The notes: generated by a model from the sequence alone, not told the origin. Shown: positions 1 through 11,662, counted from the stretch's first letter. The stretch: 64,000 nt of DNA from Platycnemis pennipes (GCA_933228895.1 OW121849.1:39960354-40024353); one strand, 5' to 3'. A program made the numbers and translations.

Positions 1-355
1 CTGTCTATGCCATAATATTTTAATTTCAAGATTAGTTTGCTATGAGACACCTTCTCGAAAGCTTTTTTGAAATCGAGAAATATAGCATCCACTGGAATAT
101 AATTTTCGCCAGAAACTAAAATATTGTGAGAAAAGAGAGCAAGTTGAGTTTCACATGATTTGCTCTTCCGGAACCCATGCTGAACATCGGCCAATAAATT
201 CTGGCTATATAGTTGTCCCATGACTGAACTAATAATTATATGTTCCAGGACCTTGCATGAAATGGATGTTAGGGATATAGGTCTGTAGTTAGATGGCTGC
301 TCCCTATCACCACTTTTAAAAATGGGTGTTACATCGGCTGCTTTTCAGTCCATCG
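1..355 (-). mobile_element. CR1/jockey-like non-LTR retrotransposon, reverse transcriptase fragment
   Basis: On the minus strand one frame stays open for about 110 codons and reads as the N-terminal half of a non-LTR reverse transcriptase. It holds VTPIFKSGDREQPSNYRPIS, then CKVLEH, QHGFRKSKSCETQLAL and DAIFLDFKKAFEKVSHSKL. These match RT blocks 1 to 3, where the D of FLDFKKAF is the first catalytic aspartate. One stop replaces the usual tryptophan of the DWK motif near base 345. The rest of the gene would lie left of base 1, so the copy is cut by the window edge. Its 5' side meets the oppositely oriented copy that starts near 356. It would have acted in target-primed reverse transcription. 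It is only a fragment and cannot make a whole enzyme. The CR1-versus-jockey assignment is from motif memory and is less certain than the RT call. Confidence 0.88.
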
Positions 356-2110
356 GTACGACGAAACTTTAAAACAACTAGTAAAAGAACCGACCAGGGG
401 AGACAACATACTAGACTTATTCGCAACAAATATACCCGAATAAGTTCTAAATGTAGCTACAGACAGGAATTAGTGATCATAAAATAGTTCATGCGATATT
501 GAATGTAGGCGTTGAAAAACATTATAAACCAAGGAGGAGGGTATACTTATTTGGCAAGGCTAATTAACGACGGTATGAAAGAGGAATTAAGGGAATCGTT
601 TAATGTATTTAGCGAACAAAGCAAAGGATTAGATATAGAGGATTCGGGGAGAGAAATTCTTGAGGTCACCCGTAAAGCAGTTAATAAATATATACCAAGT
701 AAATTGATAATACAGAGCATAGGTGGTATGACGCGGAGGTTAGGAAATCACTAAAGCGACGAAGGGTATGCCACGCTGAGATGAAAAATGAAGGACAGGG
801 TCTATCGGTAGAGGAAAAAAATGAGTTAGTTCAAAACTATAAAAAATCGAGAGCATTAGCAAGGAAATCATGTCGGCAAGCGTTATCACATTTCAAGAGC
901 AAGATGTTAGGAGAATATTTAGATAGCAATCCTAAAGTGTTTTGGTCATATGTGAGAGAGAGAACTTCAGGGAAATAGGTCCACAGTAGGTACACACACT
1001 TAAAAGTGATAAAGGAATTAGAGTCACCTGAGGGTTTGGAAAATGCCAATACTTGAAAAGCCTTCTTCCAAAACGTATTCAACTCATCGTCACACATCGC
1101 AGTGGAACCTCCGCCGAAAACATTCAGTGAGCAAATGCCCGAATTAAAAATTTCAGGTCGCGGAATAGAGCAGCAGTTAAAAAACATTAGTAAAAACAAA
1201 TCACCAGGTCCCGATCAAATTCCTTCCCGGGTATATAAAACATTAGCTTCTGAAATAGCCCCCTATCTAGAAATAATATTCAATAAAACACTAAAGAACC
1301 GCACAGTACCTACGCAGGGATTGGAAAGTAGCTAACATTACACCTATTTTTGAAAGCGGTGATAGGAAAGAACCTAGTAACTACAGACCCATTTCACTCA
1401 CGTTAATCTCTTGCAAAGTATTTGAGCACATTGTAGTCAGTACAATCATGGGGCATTTGGATATCAGGGATTGCTCATAAACAGACAACGTGGGTTCCGG
1501 AAAGGTAGATCCTGCGAGACACAATAAGCTTTATTTGTACACGATATTTTAGTCAACGGCGAAAACAGTACTGAAGTTCATGCGATAGATTTAAGATTTT
1601 AAAAATGCATTCGATAAAGTACCACATGATAAATTAATCTTGAAATTAGAGAGTTTTGGTTTAAATAATGACGTTGTGTGTTGGATAAAAGAATTCTTAA
1701 GTGGGCGAGAGCAGAGGGTTGTCATAGATGGTATCATGTCAGACACAATCAAAGTCACATCGGGAGTTCCCCAGGGTAGCGTAGTTAGTTTTACGCTTAG
1801 ACTTTTTGTAGACGATACTGTAGTGCGCAGGGGTATATCAGAAGAAGACAGGAAGCAAGGATTTAGATATAATTCAAGACATGGAGGAGGAATAATTCTA
1901 TAGAGCGATCCTATAAAATTAATAACACGAAGGTCGAAAGCGTTGAAACCATAAGGTATTTAGGTGAAACAATCACTAAAGATTTATCGTGGAGAAGACA
2001 CATCCGGGAAATATGCGGCCGAGCGAAGAGAAAGCTAGGATTTATAAAAAGAGTACTTGGGAAATGTGACGAGAAGACAAAATAGCGATGTTACTTTTCA
2101 CTTAGCACAT
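356..2110 (+). mobile_element. CR1/jockey-like non-LTR retrotransposon, decayed ORF2
   Basis: This is a degenerate ORF2 broken by frameshifts and stops. In order it shows the end of the endonuclease domain (RGDNILDLFATNIPE, then GISDH with the catalytic S-D-H, near 390-480), a linker (512-980) and RT motifs. The RT motifs are KNISKNKSPGPDQIPSRVYK (about 1180-1240), ITPIF...PSNYRPISLT (about 1340-1400), DFKNAFDKVPHDKL (about 1590-1640), VTSGVPQGSV (about 1755-1785), FVDDT (1804-1818) and RYLGETITKDLSWRRHIREI (about 1950-2010). The usual 15 or so residues between GVPQGS and the FVDD box are missing, which points to an internal deletion of roughly 50 bp. The copy lacks its 5' end and stops after GKCDEK near 2110 without the 3' UTR seen in the copies at 28 and 31 kb. 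It joins head-to-head with the minus fragment at about 355. Confidence 0.88.
1802..1819 (+). other. RT active-site FVDD box of the 0.36-2.1 kb retroelement
   Basis: The codons for L-F-V-D-D-T include the two catalytic aspartates of the RT palm. They sit directly after a shortened segment following GVPQGSV, so the active-site box survives inside an otherwise broken enzyme. Confidence 0.8.
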
Positions 2111-2738
2111 GAAATATAAGCAGTTTAATCCGGATTATCATGCCCAGTTAAAATCAGAACGATAAAATTTCTTGGAAAAAGTTTCGGGTCCCCCTCCGTA
2201 TCGCCTGGGAAATTCGGGGCCCCAGGCCCTGTTCTCGAAAGTAAATTGAGAAAAGTTAATTGAGGTAAAATAGTTAAAATGGGGAGCTTGTGTTCAATAA
2301 GCTGACAGTAAAACGCAGAATAATGGTCACCTGGTCCGACCGAGTAACCATTTACCGTGAAATTTAATATTTCCTTTTTAATGCATTAGAATGGATCTAC
2401 AGTAACTGGATTACTCGTGCAAACTATTGTACTATTTAGGATCGGAAAAAATTGCTTCCAACACATATTGGATAAAAGTACAGGGGGTTGACTCCTTCAA
2501 GCACCAATCTTGTTTATGTAAGTAATGCTAAATGGAAGCGTATTTTACGTTTACGTCCGAATTGGAAAAAATCCGAATCTTACGAATATAATCAACATTT
2601 TCGTAGAACTGCAGTTTAGTTTTTCTCGTATATTTCAAAAAAATATCGGAGACATTTCATCCCTCTGAAACTGCGGCACTGCGATTCAATAACTTTTGAA
2701 AGGCCAATTTACAAACTTAAATTCCTGCTTGACTTCAA
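2111..2738. other. No recognisable gene
   Basis: This is AT-rich sequence with no open frame of note. The part after about 2640 could hold upstream code of the Mutator-like fragment, but I see no clear motif. A short G/C-rich patch near 2190-2230 has no recognised identity. Confidence 0.6.
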
Positions 2739-3288
2739 GTGATACCACTGAAGAGACAAAGGAAGGAGACAGCTTATGATCCTTCTAGAAGAAAAATGTT
2801 TGATATAAGACACCGTTTCACTTCTCTGTTAGCTCTGGGAAATAATGCACCATTTAGCTGCAAATACTGCAGTATATGTGCGAAATGCAGAACTATGAAA
2901 ACACAGGCCAAACAGCATATGTGCTTCAAGAATTGGAACAAGTCCTCGACGGAAATGGAAGCCGACATAATTGTCGAGGGATTTAAAACAAGAGAAGAGA
3001 TGCACAATTTGAAGTACCACCGGCTTATAGGCGATATAATATGATGTGCTTGTCATGAATCTTATAAATGGGTGTTGTGTAATTAGTTTTATCTTTCTTC
3101 ACGCAAATACGATAAAATTTCCATTTAATTCGTAGGGGATGGCGACAGCAGTGCTACCAAGAAATTGGCCGAACTTCTTCCCTACGGCGTTGATCTCCCT
3201 GTCATTAAAATAGATTGCACCAATCACTTGCCGCGATATTGCTGTAAGAGGTGGAGAGAAATAGCTAAGGAATCAAACTCCACAGAAA
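2739..3288 (+). pseudogene. Mutator-like transposase fragment, two exons
   Basis: The first exon (to 3030) encodes CKYCSICAKC, then HMCFKNWNKSSTEMEADIIV and EGFKTREEMHNLKYHRLIG. The second (3136-3288) encodes GDGDSSATKKLAELLPYG, then VIKIDCTNHLPRYCC, and ends at a stop after STETR. This is the cysteine-rich block followed by the CFKNW...S..ME.DII..GF and GDGDSS motifs of the Mutator-like transposase domain found in many insect genomes. The two parts join exactly in frame (LIG + DGDSS) if bases 3031-3135 are removed as an intron with GC donor and AG acceptor. Typical family members run several hundred residues more on both sides, and the sequence after 3288 is not clearly homologous, so the copy is truncated. 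The role would be DNA cut-and-paste transposition. I cannot exclude a domesticated gene fragment, but the stop and the missing C-terminus argue against it. Confidence 0.72.
3031..3135 (+). other. Putative GC-AG intron in the Mutator-like transposase
   Basis: The segment starts gcgata and ends attcgtag. Removing it restores the conserved LIGDGDSS reading with phase kept (GG|G codon split after base 3030). The interval holds in-frame stops. A GT donor mutated to GC, or a true GC donor, would both fit. Confidence 0.6.
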
Positions 3289-5423
3289 CAAGATAGACAA
3301 TATTAAGGCGATGGACCGAAGGATGCTAAGAAACATGCATGGAATTAAATAATGGACCGCAAATGACACAATATACGAAAAAGCTACAATTGACCCACTA
3401 GAAAAAATAATATCAAATCAAAGTACGAAATACTACAAAACGATAGAAAACAGTGAAAACACAGCTATGGAATGTGCAGCCTTAAATAAAAACAATCCAA
3501 TTGACAGTTTCCATAGACCGAATGATATTTTAATGAATAATTAAAGATCCTAGTCGGTTCCGGGATTAAAATGACACATATAATAAGCCAGTTTTTGGCA
3601 TACTATGAAATAAAGTCACCCTAGGGTGACGAGCCATCAGTCAGTCAGTTTTATTTCATTGAATTACTGATGCTCAATTTTCTTTTTTAAGATTCTCTCT
3701 TTGGACTTTTCATCTATCGAATAAATATAATTTACCGTAGTCCATAAAAAGTTTTGCTCCAGTTCACACTTACAATGACGTTGTGTTTTAGTTTTTTCTC
3801 GATCCCATTTAATTTCTGGACAAACTTTAGACGGAGTTACACTCGTATTAGAAAAATCTTGCAATAAAGAAATTAGGTTTTAGAGAAGCATTTTACTTCT
3901 GTACTGAAAATAAATAGCCCCGAATATTTTACCTGGTAGCGAGAGTGGACTAAATCAAATCCCACTTATAGACAAGTTACGTTCGTGTTAGGTGAGTAGC
4001 AAAGATAAGCGGATAGCTAAGATGAGGAAGACGAATGAATCACTCGTAAACAAAGATTCTCTCGGCCTTCCTCGAAGGGATCGAGTGACGACGTGTGACG
4101 CAATAAGCGATAAGGAACATCTCGACCGGTGGTCACTCATTGGTTACTGAATAAATAAGCCACTCCCCAAACACCCCTCAAAGATGACCCCCTCCTCCCA
4201 GTAAAGTTACCCATCCCACTGAAACTGAAGCGGCGGCTCTCGGAACTAACCCCCGTGGCGGTTACTCAAGAGATATTGGTTTGGTATAGAACAGCCTTAA
4301 AATGTCAATGGCAGAACTTCGTCTTCAGATTCAGCAAAGGACAGTACGCCAACAAAAGAAAATGGTTCTCTGCGTCAAGGCCGTTGCAAGAGATGGACGG
4401 TATGACTTTCTTGGGTGTAGAAAGACAGCACTCGAATGGATAATTGCGCCTTCCTTCTGGAATGGGTGACGAGGTCAATGCCTCAGATTATCTGTCGGCA
4501 GGCTATTAGGGTCGCATCGCCTGTATGTGTCAATCGACCCTCTTGTTATTCACCGGCGACTTATACGTGAAGCTATTCTCAATTACCAACGAACGAAGCT
4601 CAAAAACTCAGTAACGCGTCAAGTGATAGGGCAGGAGATGCTGTGGGAAAGGAGATTCAGGGACAAATTATTGCTTGTTCGTCTCCCAAATCATTTGTCT
4701 CCCAAATTTACACTTAATTATTACTGAAGACATTTCCAGATTGTACGCACTTTATATTTTATCGTTACTTCTCTAATGGGTACCAGAAAAAATGCTGCTG
4801 CCATTGATGACAATGTATTCACGCCATCAAATATCGTCGTCGACACAACTGGCAGCGATTTGTGTTATGCACGAACGTTTATGGTTGACTGTGAAGATAA
4901 ATAACAATAAATTAATTTATTTTGATGAAAAAGTTAGCATCTTTTTAAGATTTTTTTAAACAGATCTTGGCTTTTTTCATTTCGCTAAATTAAGCGATCT
5001 TCCCCTACAGTAATCACCAGTAGCTAAGGTCAGTTAATCGGTTAAGTTTTCGCTTGAATGTGCTAATTGTCTTCTGCATGCAACATTCGTGGATGAAATG
5101 CCAAGTTTTCTCACAGGACATATCACGGTCTAGAAAATGTTAAGTGACAGCAGACACTCCTTGCGTCCATGTAGTACTCAAATATTTGCACATGATTTTA
5201 TAAATATGCGCTCAATCTGTTTTGTAAACGTGAGCGAATTACTTCGTAAGCGCCCCATTCACTGAATAAAAATTCACTAAAATTGGGTAATAAGAGGGTC
5301 GCGTCGAAGAACGGACTTCTCCGACGCGGTTCCACTCCCATTTGAGATGAGGAAGGGAGGTGCAATTTCTGGAACTAATACTCCAAATAAATTAAGAAAA
5401 TTTTCTTTTTTTGTGTTCCAGAT
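3289..5423. other. No supported gene; two weak open frames
   Basis: A perfect 16-bp palindrome lies at 3615-3630 (gtcaccctagggtgac). Open frames of 62 and 66 codons at 4255-4443 and 4527-4727 on the plus strand resemble nothing I know. They sit in a stretch (4200-4730) that is less AT-rich than its surroundings and could be an old transposon remnant. Nothing else stands out. Confidence 0.5.
3615..3630. repeat. Perfect 16-bp palindrome
   Basis: The sequence gtcaccctagggtgac equals its own reverse complement. It could be a dimeric binding site or chance. No gene lies next to it. Confidence 0.5.
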
Positions 5424-5646
5424 GCTTGTAATATACGAGGTCTCGGACGGCAGCTTTTTATAATCAAATCCAACCGGCGACCAAACTGGACAAATCATGT
5501 ATAAGTTTAAGAATAAAAAAATACTTTATTTCTGGGTCTCACAGTAAATATCTACGCAATGGTGGAACACCATTTGTGGAATTTCTACTTATCTGAGAAA
5601 CTGTTCTTTAAATACTACCGTCCGAGATCTCGCATTCGTTACAAGC
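5424..5646. repeat. Foldback / MITE-like element
   Basis: The left arm, 5424-5466, begins gcttgtaatatacgaggtct. The right arm, 5605-5646, has the reverse complement beginning gcttgtaacgaatgcgagat. Both share the core tctcggacgg followed by (c/t)ag. Arms of about 43 bp enclose about 138 bp. I find no clear target duplication. A MITE with long terminal inverted repeats is the simplest reading. The superfamily is unknown. Confidence 0.55.
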
Positions 5647-7354
5647 TCAACCTTCAGAAACGTAAAAGTAACTCCTCGGATATAGCCAGATTGAAGGGAA
5701 AGGGGCTAAAGAAAAATTGGATTTGGCTTTCATGGTTTCACTGTCACAATGCCTGCAGTAAATATTTCATTGGATTACAATCCCGATTTGTTGTATTTTC
5801 TCGTTGTAACTCGTATTAACTCAATGTTTGGTATCAGGAGAGAGATATTGCCAAGGGGAGCTAGTAACTCGGGTTCTCAGACGATGAACATGGCTCAACG
5901 AACTCCCAAGCCTTTTCGTGTCCGCGAACCCGCTTTATTCAAGCGCTGCGACTGACACCTCCGGCCAAACGTGTTTTTCGCGGAACGGAGAATAGGGAAG
6001 AGAATAATGGAGGGCGTTGTTTTCATCTCGCTCGGCTGTGATAAACATGTAATCGATAATAGATGGCCACTCGCGTCAGACGGACGCCGTCCAGACTGAG
6101 GGAGAGAGCCAGGGAGCAAGGGGAGGAAATATGGAGGGAGAGAGAGAGAGACGATAACAGCGGCGTTGAAAGGGAACGAAGGAAAGGAAGAGAGGGAGAC
6201 GCGAATGGCGATGAATGATGAACCGATCCCGAGAATCGGTCAGCAGATTTGATGCGCGATATACGATAATTCTAAATAATCCCGCATCGATAAATTGCAT
6301 TCAAAAATCTTAGGATAACCGTTGTTTTTATCCCCCGGGTTATTGCTATTAAATAATTCTCTTCCGAAAAATGTGAATTTCCGATTTCGGAAATTTTCGG
6401 AAATTCATATTCTACGGATTATTTTTTTCATTAAATGCATTACAACGGTGAAAAATGTTAGATATTGATCAGATTAGTCACTTGATTAAAATTCTTAACG
6501 TAGTTTTATAATCTCCACAAAACTTTCATAATTGGAATCAACGTATTTTCCCTGTGCTGTTACTTTGCGATCAGTGATTTCATATGATGCTGCCCATTTA
6601 GGTCGGAAGGACATTCATTAATCGCTCTACCTCCGGAAAGAGAAAACCTCAAAAAGGAAGCATGTCAAATCAAAATTGAAGAGAGACCACGTGCCAAAAA
6701 TAAAGATGCGAAAGAAGATTTAAAATAATTCTTTTTGAATCTTTTTTTTAAGTATGTTACTCCCTTTGAGGGGCTGATGCCATTGTATGCATAACTTTGA
6801 TTTGTTTCCGATCGGTAGTCAGTTAATTGGTGAAATCTGTTTGGCGATTATTCAAATTCAGCGCATCACTTTTTCACCATAGGGAAATTCCTCATATGAG
6901 CATGGTAAGCCAAGAGCCAAGAAATTGCGCCGAGTGAGAAGGAAAGAAAAAGAAATTGATTGTTTCCGAATCGCAAGTGGTACTGCGATCTTCATCAAAT
7001 GATCGACGGAATGTCACGTAGGTACGTGCTTTTTGGAGAAAATACGGTGGTGAAAAAAATTATCTTCCACTATACCGACATGCTTGAAAATCCTGCTAAA
7101 GCCACGCCCTTCGAGAACATAGATGAACATTTATCGAGACTGCATCATATTTATTAACATGTGCACGGTAATATTTGAAATCATTCATGTCACAGTAATG
7201 TACAGAAGGAACGTATTTCACGGCCTATTACTTTAACATCAGGACAGATTATGCCATGCATAAATATTGAATAATTATTCACAATATTAAAATAATTTTG
7301 TAGGAGTAATAATCAGAATAATTCCACCTGTATGTAATGAATTGAAGAGGATAT
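5647..7354. other. No supported gene; GA-rich and hairpin patches
   Basis: A GC-richer patch at about 5870-6300 includes a purine run (gggagagagagagaga-type, 6090-6200). It shares the short string actcgcgtcagac with the CpG-rich block at 35.85 kb. A hairpin at 6375-6406 has 10-bp exact arms (gaatttccga / tcggaaattc). The open frames here are short and unlike any family I know. Confidence 0.5.
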
Positions 7355-7402
7355 TCATCGTCTCCAATGTTCCATCGTTTTTCTCGGTTAGCCTCTTCAA
7401 TC
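7355..7402 (+). repeat. 48-bp inverted repeat, left copy
   Basis: The segment starts tcatcgtctcc and ends gcctcttcaatc. It matches the reverse complement of 9094-9141 at 45 of 48 positions. The two copies face each other across 1.69 kb and could be the ends of an element or a dispersed short repeat. The sequence between them shows no transposase. Confidence 0.65.
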
Positions 7403-9093
7403 AAATGTGCATAGGTATGTTTTTATATTTTTTGTATAGGCATGTTTTTTTTTCTTTTTGTAAAAATTATGTATTTTTTATACACATGATATCACCACGA
7501 AAACCAACAAATAGCAAAGGAAAAACAGAAAATAATATGACATATGCTCTATGCGTTTTTCTACACTGTCATTTAGTAACTCAGATATTTTTACATTGTA
7601 AATTAAAGCAAATATAAACGTAACGAAAAAACAAATAATAAAAATCCATGATGTATTTAGAGTTTCGTCCACTGCAATAGGGCCATATTTATCAGCCCAC
7701 ATCCACAGTCTATTAAAACAAAAATTTCATTGTTTTGAATCAACTAGATCACTTTTCACTGACTTTTAATTTTTTAATGATGACAAACAATATTTCTGAT
7801 AGAAATAGATTCGTCTGAAAACGAATGTCAAAAACGATTTTAACAACACTGAGCTCTCAATTAAGGACTATTTCAGTTCTATCAACTTAGGAGGTACATT
7901 ATGATTCCAAAGGGAATGCCACAAGTTAATGCTATCACACCAAAAGGATAAATGCTAAAATAATTTTTTTTCCGAAATTATTTGGCTATCTTATTTTCAT
8001 AAATATTTCAATTCACCAATAAAATGCTGAAAACGTACTATCTAAGGAACTAAAAATTAATTTAGAAAGGCAATTTTTTATACCTTTCACACGGTAGTGA
8101 TGGTGGTGATACGGATGGCTTGTGCATATTCCCTAATTATTAATAACTAGATAAGATCTCGCGACCACATTTATTATAATGATGAATTTGATTCATTTTG
8201 CTTGTATATAGTCGTCACATTACCGTCATATTAGTTGATACATCCTCAGGGCTAAACCCCATGATTCACATACAGCCAAGAGCTTGTTTACGAGTATTAC
8301 ACCGCAACGCATTTCTTTGTGGAGTTTCCGCGATCCAATCATTTCATCATCATTTCTTGACTCTTGACGCAAACAATTGTTTTTTTCTAGAAGCATAGCA
8401 CACAGGAATAAATTTACTGATAAGTGCACACAACCAAGGAAGTCGGGATGGATGATAAAGTACTGTATTTCTCTGGTGGCGTTTCCGGTCCATAAGATGC
8501 AGGAACAAAGAAGGCGTAGATAAAAGCCAAGAGCAAAGTGCGAGAGGACCCTCAGTGACCCGAAAAGATTTTTTTTTAAATCACTAATTCAATAAGGCAG
8601 AAAAAAAAAGAATTGTTACTGGATCGTCAACGAATTACTTCGCTGCCGGATATAATTAATCTTGTCAGCTTAAAGAAATGAAAGCGATGCGAGTTGAAAA
8701 ATGGCTTTCAGTCTTTGATTTTGATGTCATTTTACCGACCTGTCCAACCAGAAATTTATCTCTCCCGACCGGATTAGAGTTCTCCAAAGATCAAAAGCCA
8801 AATGCAGTTGACTTCATTTTCCTCGATGCATAAACCCTCATTCCGTTCGAGAGACTGATAAACAATTTATAAATGTTTCATTCAGTTCCAGTTTGTGTAT
8901 CCTGAGAGAGGCAGTTACTGGAATATTTTTCACAATTAAAGGATACAATGCCGTGCATAAATTTTGACGCGAGAAGAATTTTCTTTCCTTTTTCTATAGA
9001 AGTGATTTTGCATTTATGTTTTACAAGCGCATCAAATAGTTGAACTCCGCGGCTGAGATGACACACGGAGTTCGGGAAGAGATTGACTAATTA
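7403..9093. other. No supported gene
   Basis: This is AT-rich sequence between the two inverted 48-bp repeats. Open frames are under 92 codons, rich in F, I and K as expected from AT-rich noncoding DNA. No splice-linked or motif-bearing frame was found. Confidence 0.5.
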
Positions 9094-9141
9094 GATTGAA
9101 GAGGCTAACGGAGAAAAATGATGGAACATCGGAGACGATGA
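9094..9141 (-). repeat. 48-bp inverted repeat, right copy
   Basis: This is the partner of 7355-7402. Its outer end runs directly into a separate 40-bp block (9132-9172) that is repeated in direct orientation at 9986-10026. Confidence 0.65.
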
Positions 9142-9172
9142 CTTAGATAATTTTGGCATCCGGAGTGAAGAT
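9132..9172 (+). repeat. Short direct repeat, copy 1
   Basis: The block acgatgactt(a/c)(g/a)ataatttt(g)(g/a)catccgg recurs at 9986-10026 with about six differences. The identity is unknown. Confidence 0.55.
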
Positions 9173-9985
9173 ATAATGACATTAAAATTGATCACAATGC
9201 AAATACTGATCATTCACAAATGATACAAACCAAGGAAAAAAAAATATTGTAACCGAATCTATACGATCTTTGCTCCCAAAGCCACACATCCACTACCACA
9301 CATTAAAAGCAATATAGAAACTTAAAGATCATGATAAGATAACAGCATCAGGCACAGGAAAACTATGCCAGGGTCACGATTAAGGAGATAAATCATAGGA
9401 GATACAAGGCAAATAATTCAGGAATACTAAGTGGTGGGGAAATGTTTCAATGCAATTTTTGAAGAGGATTTCCGGTAAATGGATATGGAACACTATTGAG
9501 TAATATGTTTGCGTGAGATGGTATTGTTTTACCCATGCCCGTTAAAACATATTGGCTCATCAGATTTGAAGGATGAGAATTGTATCTAAATTAACGGACA
9601 TTGCATCAAAAGGGATGAAAATGAGGCAGACAGATTAGTCATTCGTAGTTGAAACCGTGCATGGTTATACAAATATATCAGCAGTTGGAGCAATTTCACA
9701 CCTAATTCAATTTTTCCTATTTATTAGTCCACCTATTTATCAGACGTGACAAGGTAGTGAAGATGTAACTGAGGGAAAAATTGCATTGAGGTAAGAGACG
9801 GTGAAGAGGGAAGTAAAGTAGTATTAAAGTGAAGCAACAGATGACAATGGCTACCTTAGGAAGTAGAGAAGTAATGGTGAGGAGATATCCGTTGTCGCCT
9901 TTACCCGGCTCTTGGTGGCATGCTGTCAAGGGGTTACTGCTTTCAGTCTCGTCCCTACAACATCGGACGTCCCTATTGGAATATC
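9173..9985. other. No supported gene
   Basis: AT-rich sequence with no motif-bearing frame. The 70-codon minus-strand frame at 9717-9929 is a likely chance frame. Confidence 0.5.
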
Positions 9986-10026
9986 GAGGACGATGACTTC
10001 AATAATTTTGACATCCGGGGTAAGAT
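9986..10026 (+). repeat. Short direct repeat, copy 2
   Basis: This is the second copy of the block at 9132-9172, in the same orientation about 0.85 kb away. It lacks the adjoining 48-bp inverted repeat. Confidence 0.55.
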
Positions 10027-10429
10027 GAAGTTTTGATGTTCATTCTACCGCACCCAATTGAGAAAAAAATAATTCAAATCCGGGCTTTCGTCGGGAAAAA
10101 AACAACAGAATTTATGACAATTGTAGAAACGGAATTTGTGGGAAGGATGAAGAGGGAGTATGATGATCTGAATAAAGGGAGATTTGAGGGAAGAAACGCT
10201 CAGAAAATTATTAGCAGATCAGGAACAATGCATTAAAACCAAAACATCAAACAAATCAAACTAACCGATATTAATACTAAGAATGGTTATGATCACAAAC
10301 ATCTCGAACTGCTTGGAAAGAGGAAAAAAGTTTCATAAAAACCAACCTAGGGAGATATAGTTCCAAGCATCCAAACAAGAAGTTTCAAGTCATTCAAGCT
10401 CTTAAGGAGCCTTAGGCTTGGAGGAGGAT

Positions 10430-10523
10430 TGTAAAGGGGAGATTGGAAGGGGGAAGGGAGAAAAGTGTAAGAGGACCCCGGTATCTACTACTAGCCTACT
10501 CTAAACGAAAGACGCCACAGGAT
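10430..10523 (-). mobile_element. tRNA-derived SINE (family A), remnant
   Basis: The stretch agcctactctaaacgaaag followed by acgccac matches the body of the family A SINE read in reverse (compare 39,310-39,345). The rest is strongly decayed and the tRNA-like head is not recognisable. Confidence 0.5.
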
Positions 10524-11328
10524 AAACTGGAACCGTATAAATGGACTTGGAACCACTCCCCAAATGACATTCAAAAAGTGAACTCCACTAAAAAAATCTT
10601 TAGCTCAATCGTCATGCAAAAGTCCCTGGGATGTTAAGCCAGTACTCCAGCCAATGCTCCGTGAAAATGCCTGTTGGGTGCACGTGAAGCAAGCCCCGCA
10701 AAAAACTGCGAGGACTAAACTTAACGAGGTTGCGTACTCACAACGCTAATAGCCGACCTTGAATATGCATACGCCCCCATGTATAAACAACATCTAAAAT
10801 TGAAGGGCCAGCTCTGACGTGGAATAGCGGCCAGGTATCTCATCACGATCTTCTGTCCTCTCTTCCGTGACCTTCACACACGAGAAAAAGGGACACAAGT
10901 TGTCCCAGACGCAGAGTTCGAGCAAGAGGCAGAGGCAAGAATCCTCATGGTGCAAATGTGATTCAGTCGTTTGAGCAAATATAAGGTGAAGCTGGTGCAT
11001 GGGATATTCATTCCGAGCGTAGCCGTCGAAGTGAAAAAACAACGGTAGTTATGGCAATGCACCAAACAGTAGCTAAAATTTAAACCGAGCCCCCGGAAGT
11101 TTGAGGTTTATTTTTGAAGAGGAATACTGAGAGAAACGGAGGGCACGTCCTTCGGTGACAAGACTGCCGGAAAGCGACACGGTACGTCATTTCGGCATTC
11201 CTTGGCAAAGGCCTGCGACAAAACTCCTGGCTTCAGTTACCAGTTAATGGGAGGCTGTGCATTTAAGAGGTGACGACAGGGTTCAAATCATGCCATCTCA
11301 TCTGTGATTTCAAGTCTGTCCCGCAATC
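10524..11328. other. No supported gene
   Basis: Open frames at 10,794-11,065 on the minus strand overlap each other in two frames and show no known motif. I see nothing else. Confidence 0.45.
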
Positions 11329-11662
11329 AAAGGCGCCTCAGACCAGAAAGAAAGGTACAAGGATAGAAGTGGAAGGGCAGGGAGGAAGGATGCAGCAAAA
11401 CTCGACAGGAAAGGTAAAAGGATGAGAATGGAATAGCGAAGAGAAACCAGATACCGGCATTAGGCCTGCTATGCTTAACAAAAGGTCAAACAGCTTAACA
11501 TCCGAAACATTGGACGAAGTATTGAACTCTCAAGTGTTCTCCACACAACACGCAACCCGTATACCATAAAAATATCTACAACTTTTCCGGGATTCGAACC
11601 CGGACCGTCGAAATGGGAGGCTAGAGCTCTAGCCATCCGACCAACCTATTCCGAATCCCCAA
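11329..11662 (-). mobile_element. tRNA-derived SINE (family A)
   Basis: Read on the minus strand the element starts near 11,660 with a tRNA-like head. The reverse of gggattcgaacccgg gives a good B box (GGTTCGAATCC) at about 11,590-11,604. The reverse of gctagagctctagccatc lies in the A-box area. The body holds the family's gcattaggcctgct segment. It is more decayed than the copy at 34.0 kb. A true tRNA gene is unlikely because the acceptor arms do not pair and the head is fused to a SINE body. Confidence 0.72.

Noticed and set aside
11590..11662. Possible tRNA gene (good B box gggattcgaaccc)
   Set aside because: The acceptor stem does not pair and the sequence continues into a SINE body, so it is a SINE head.
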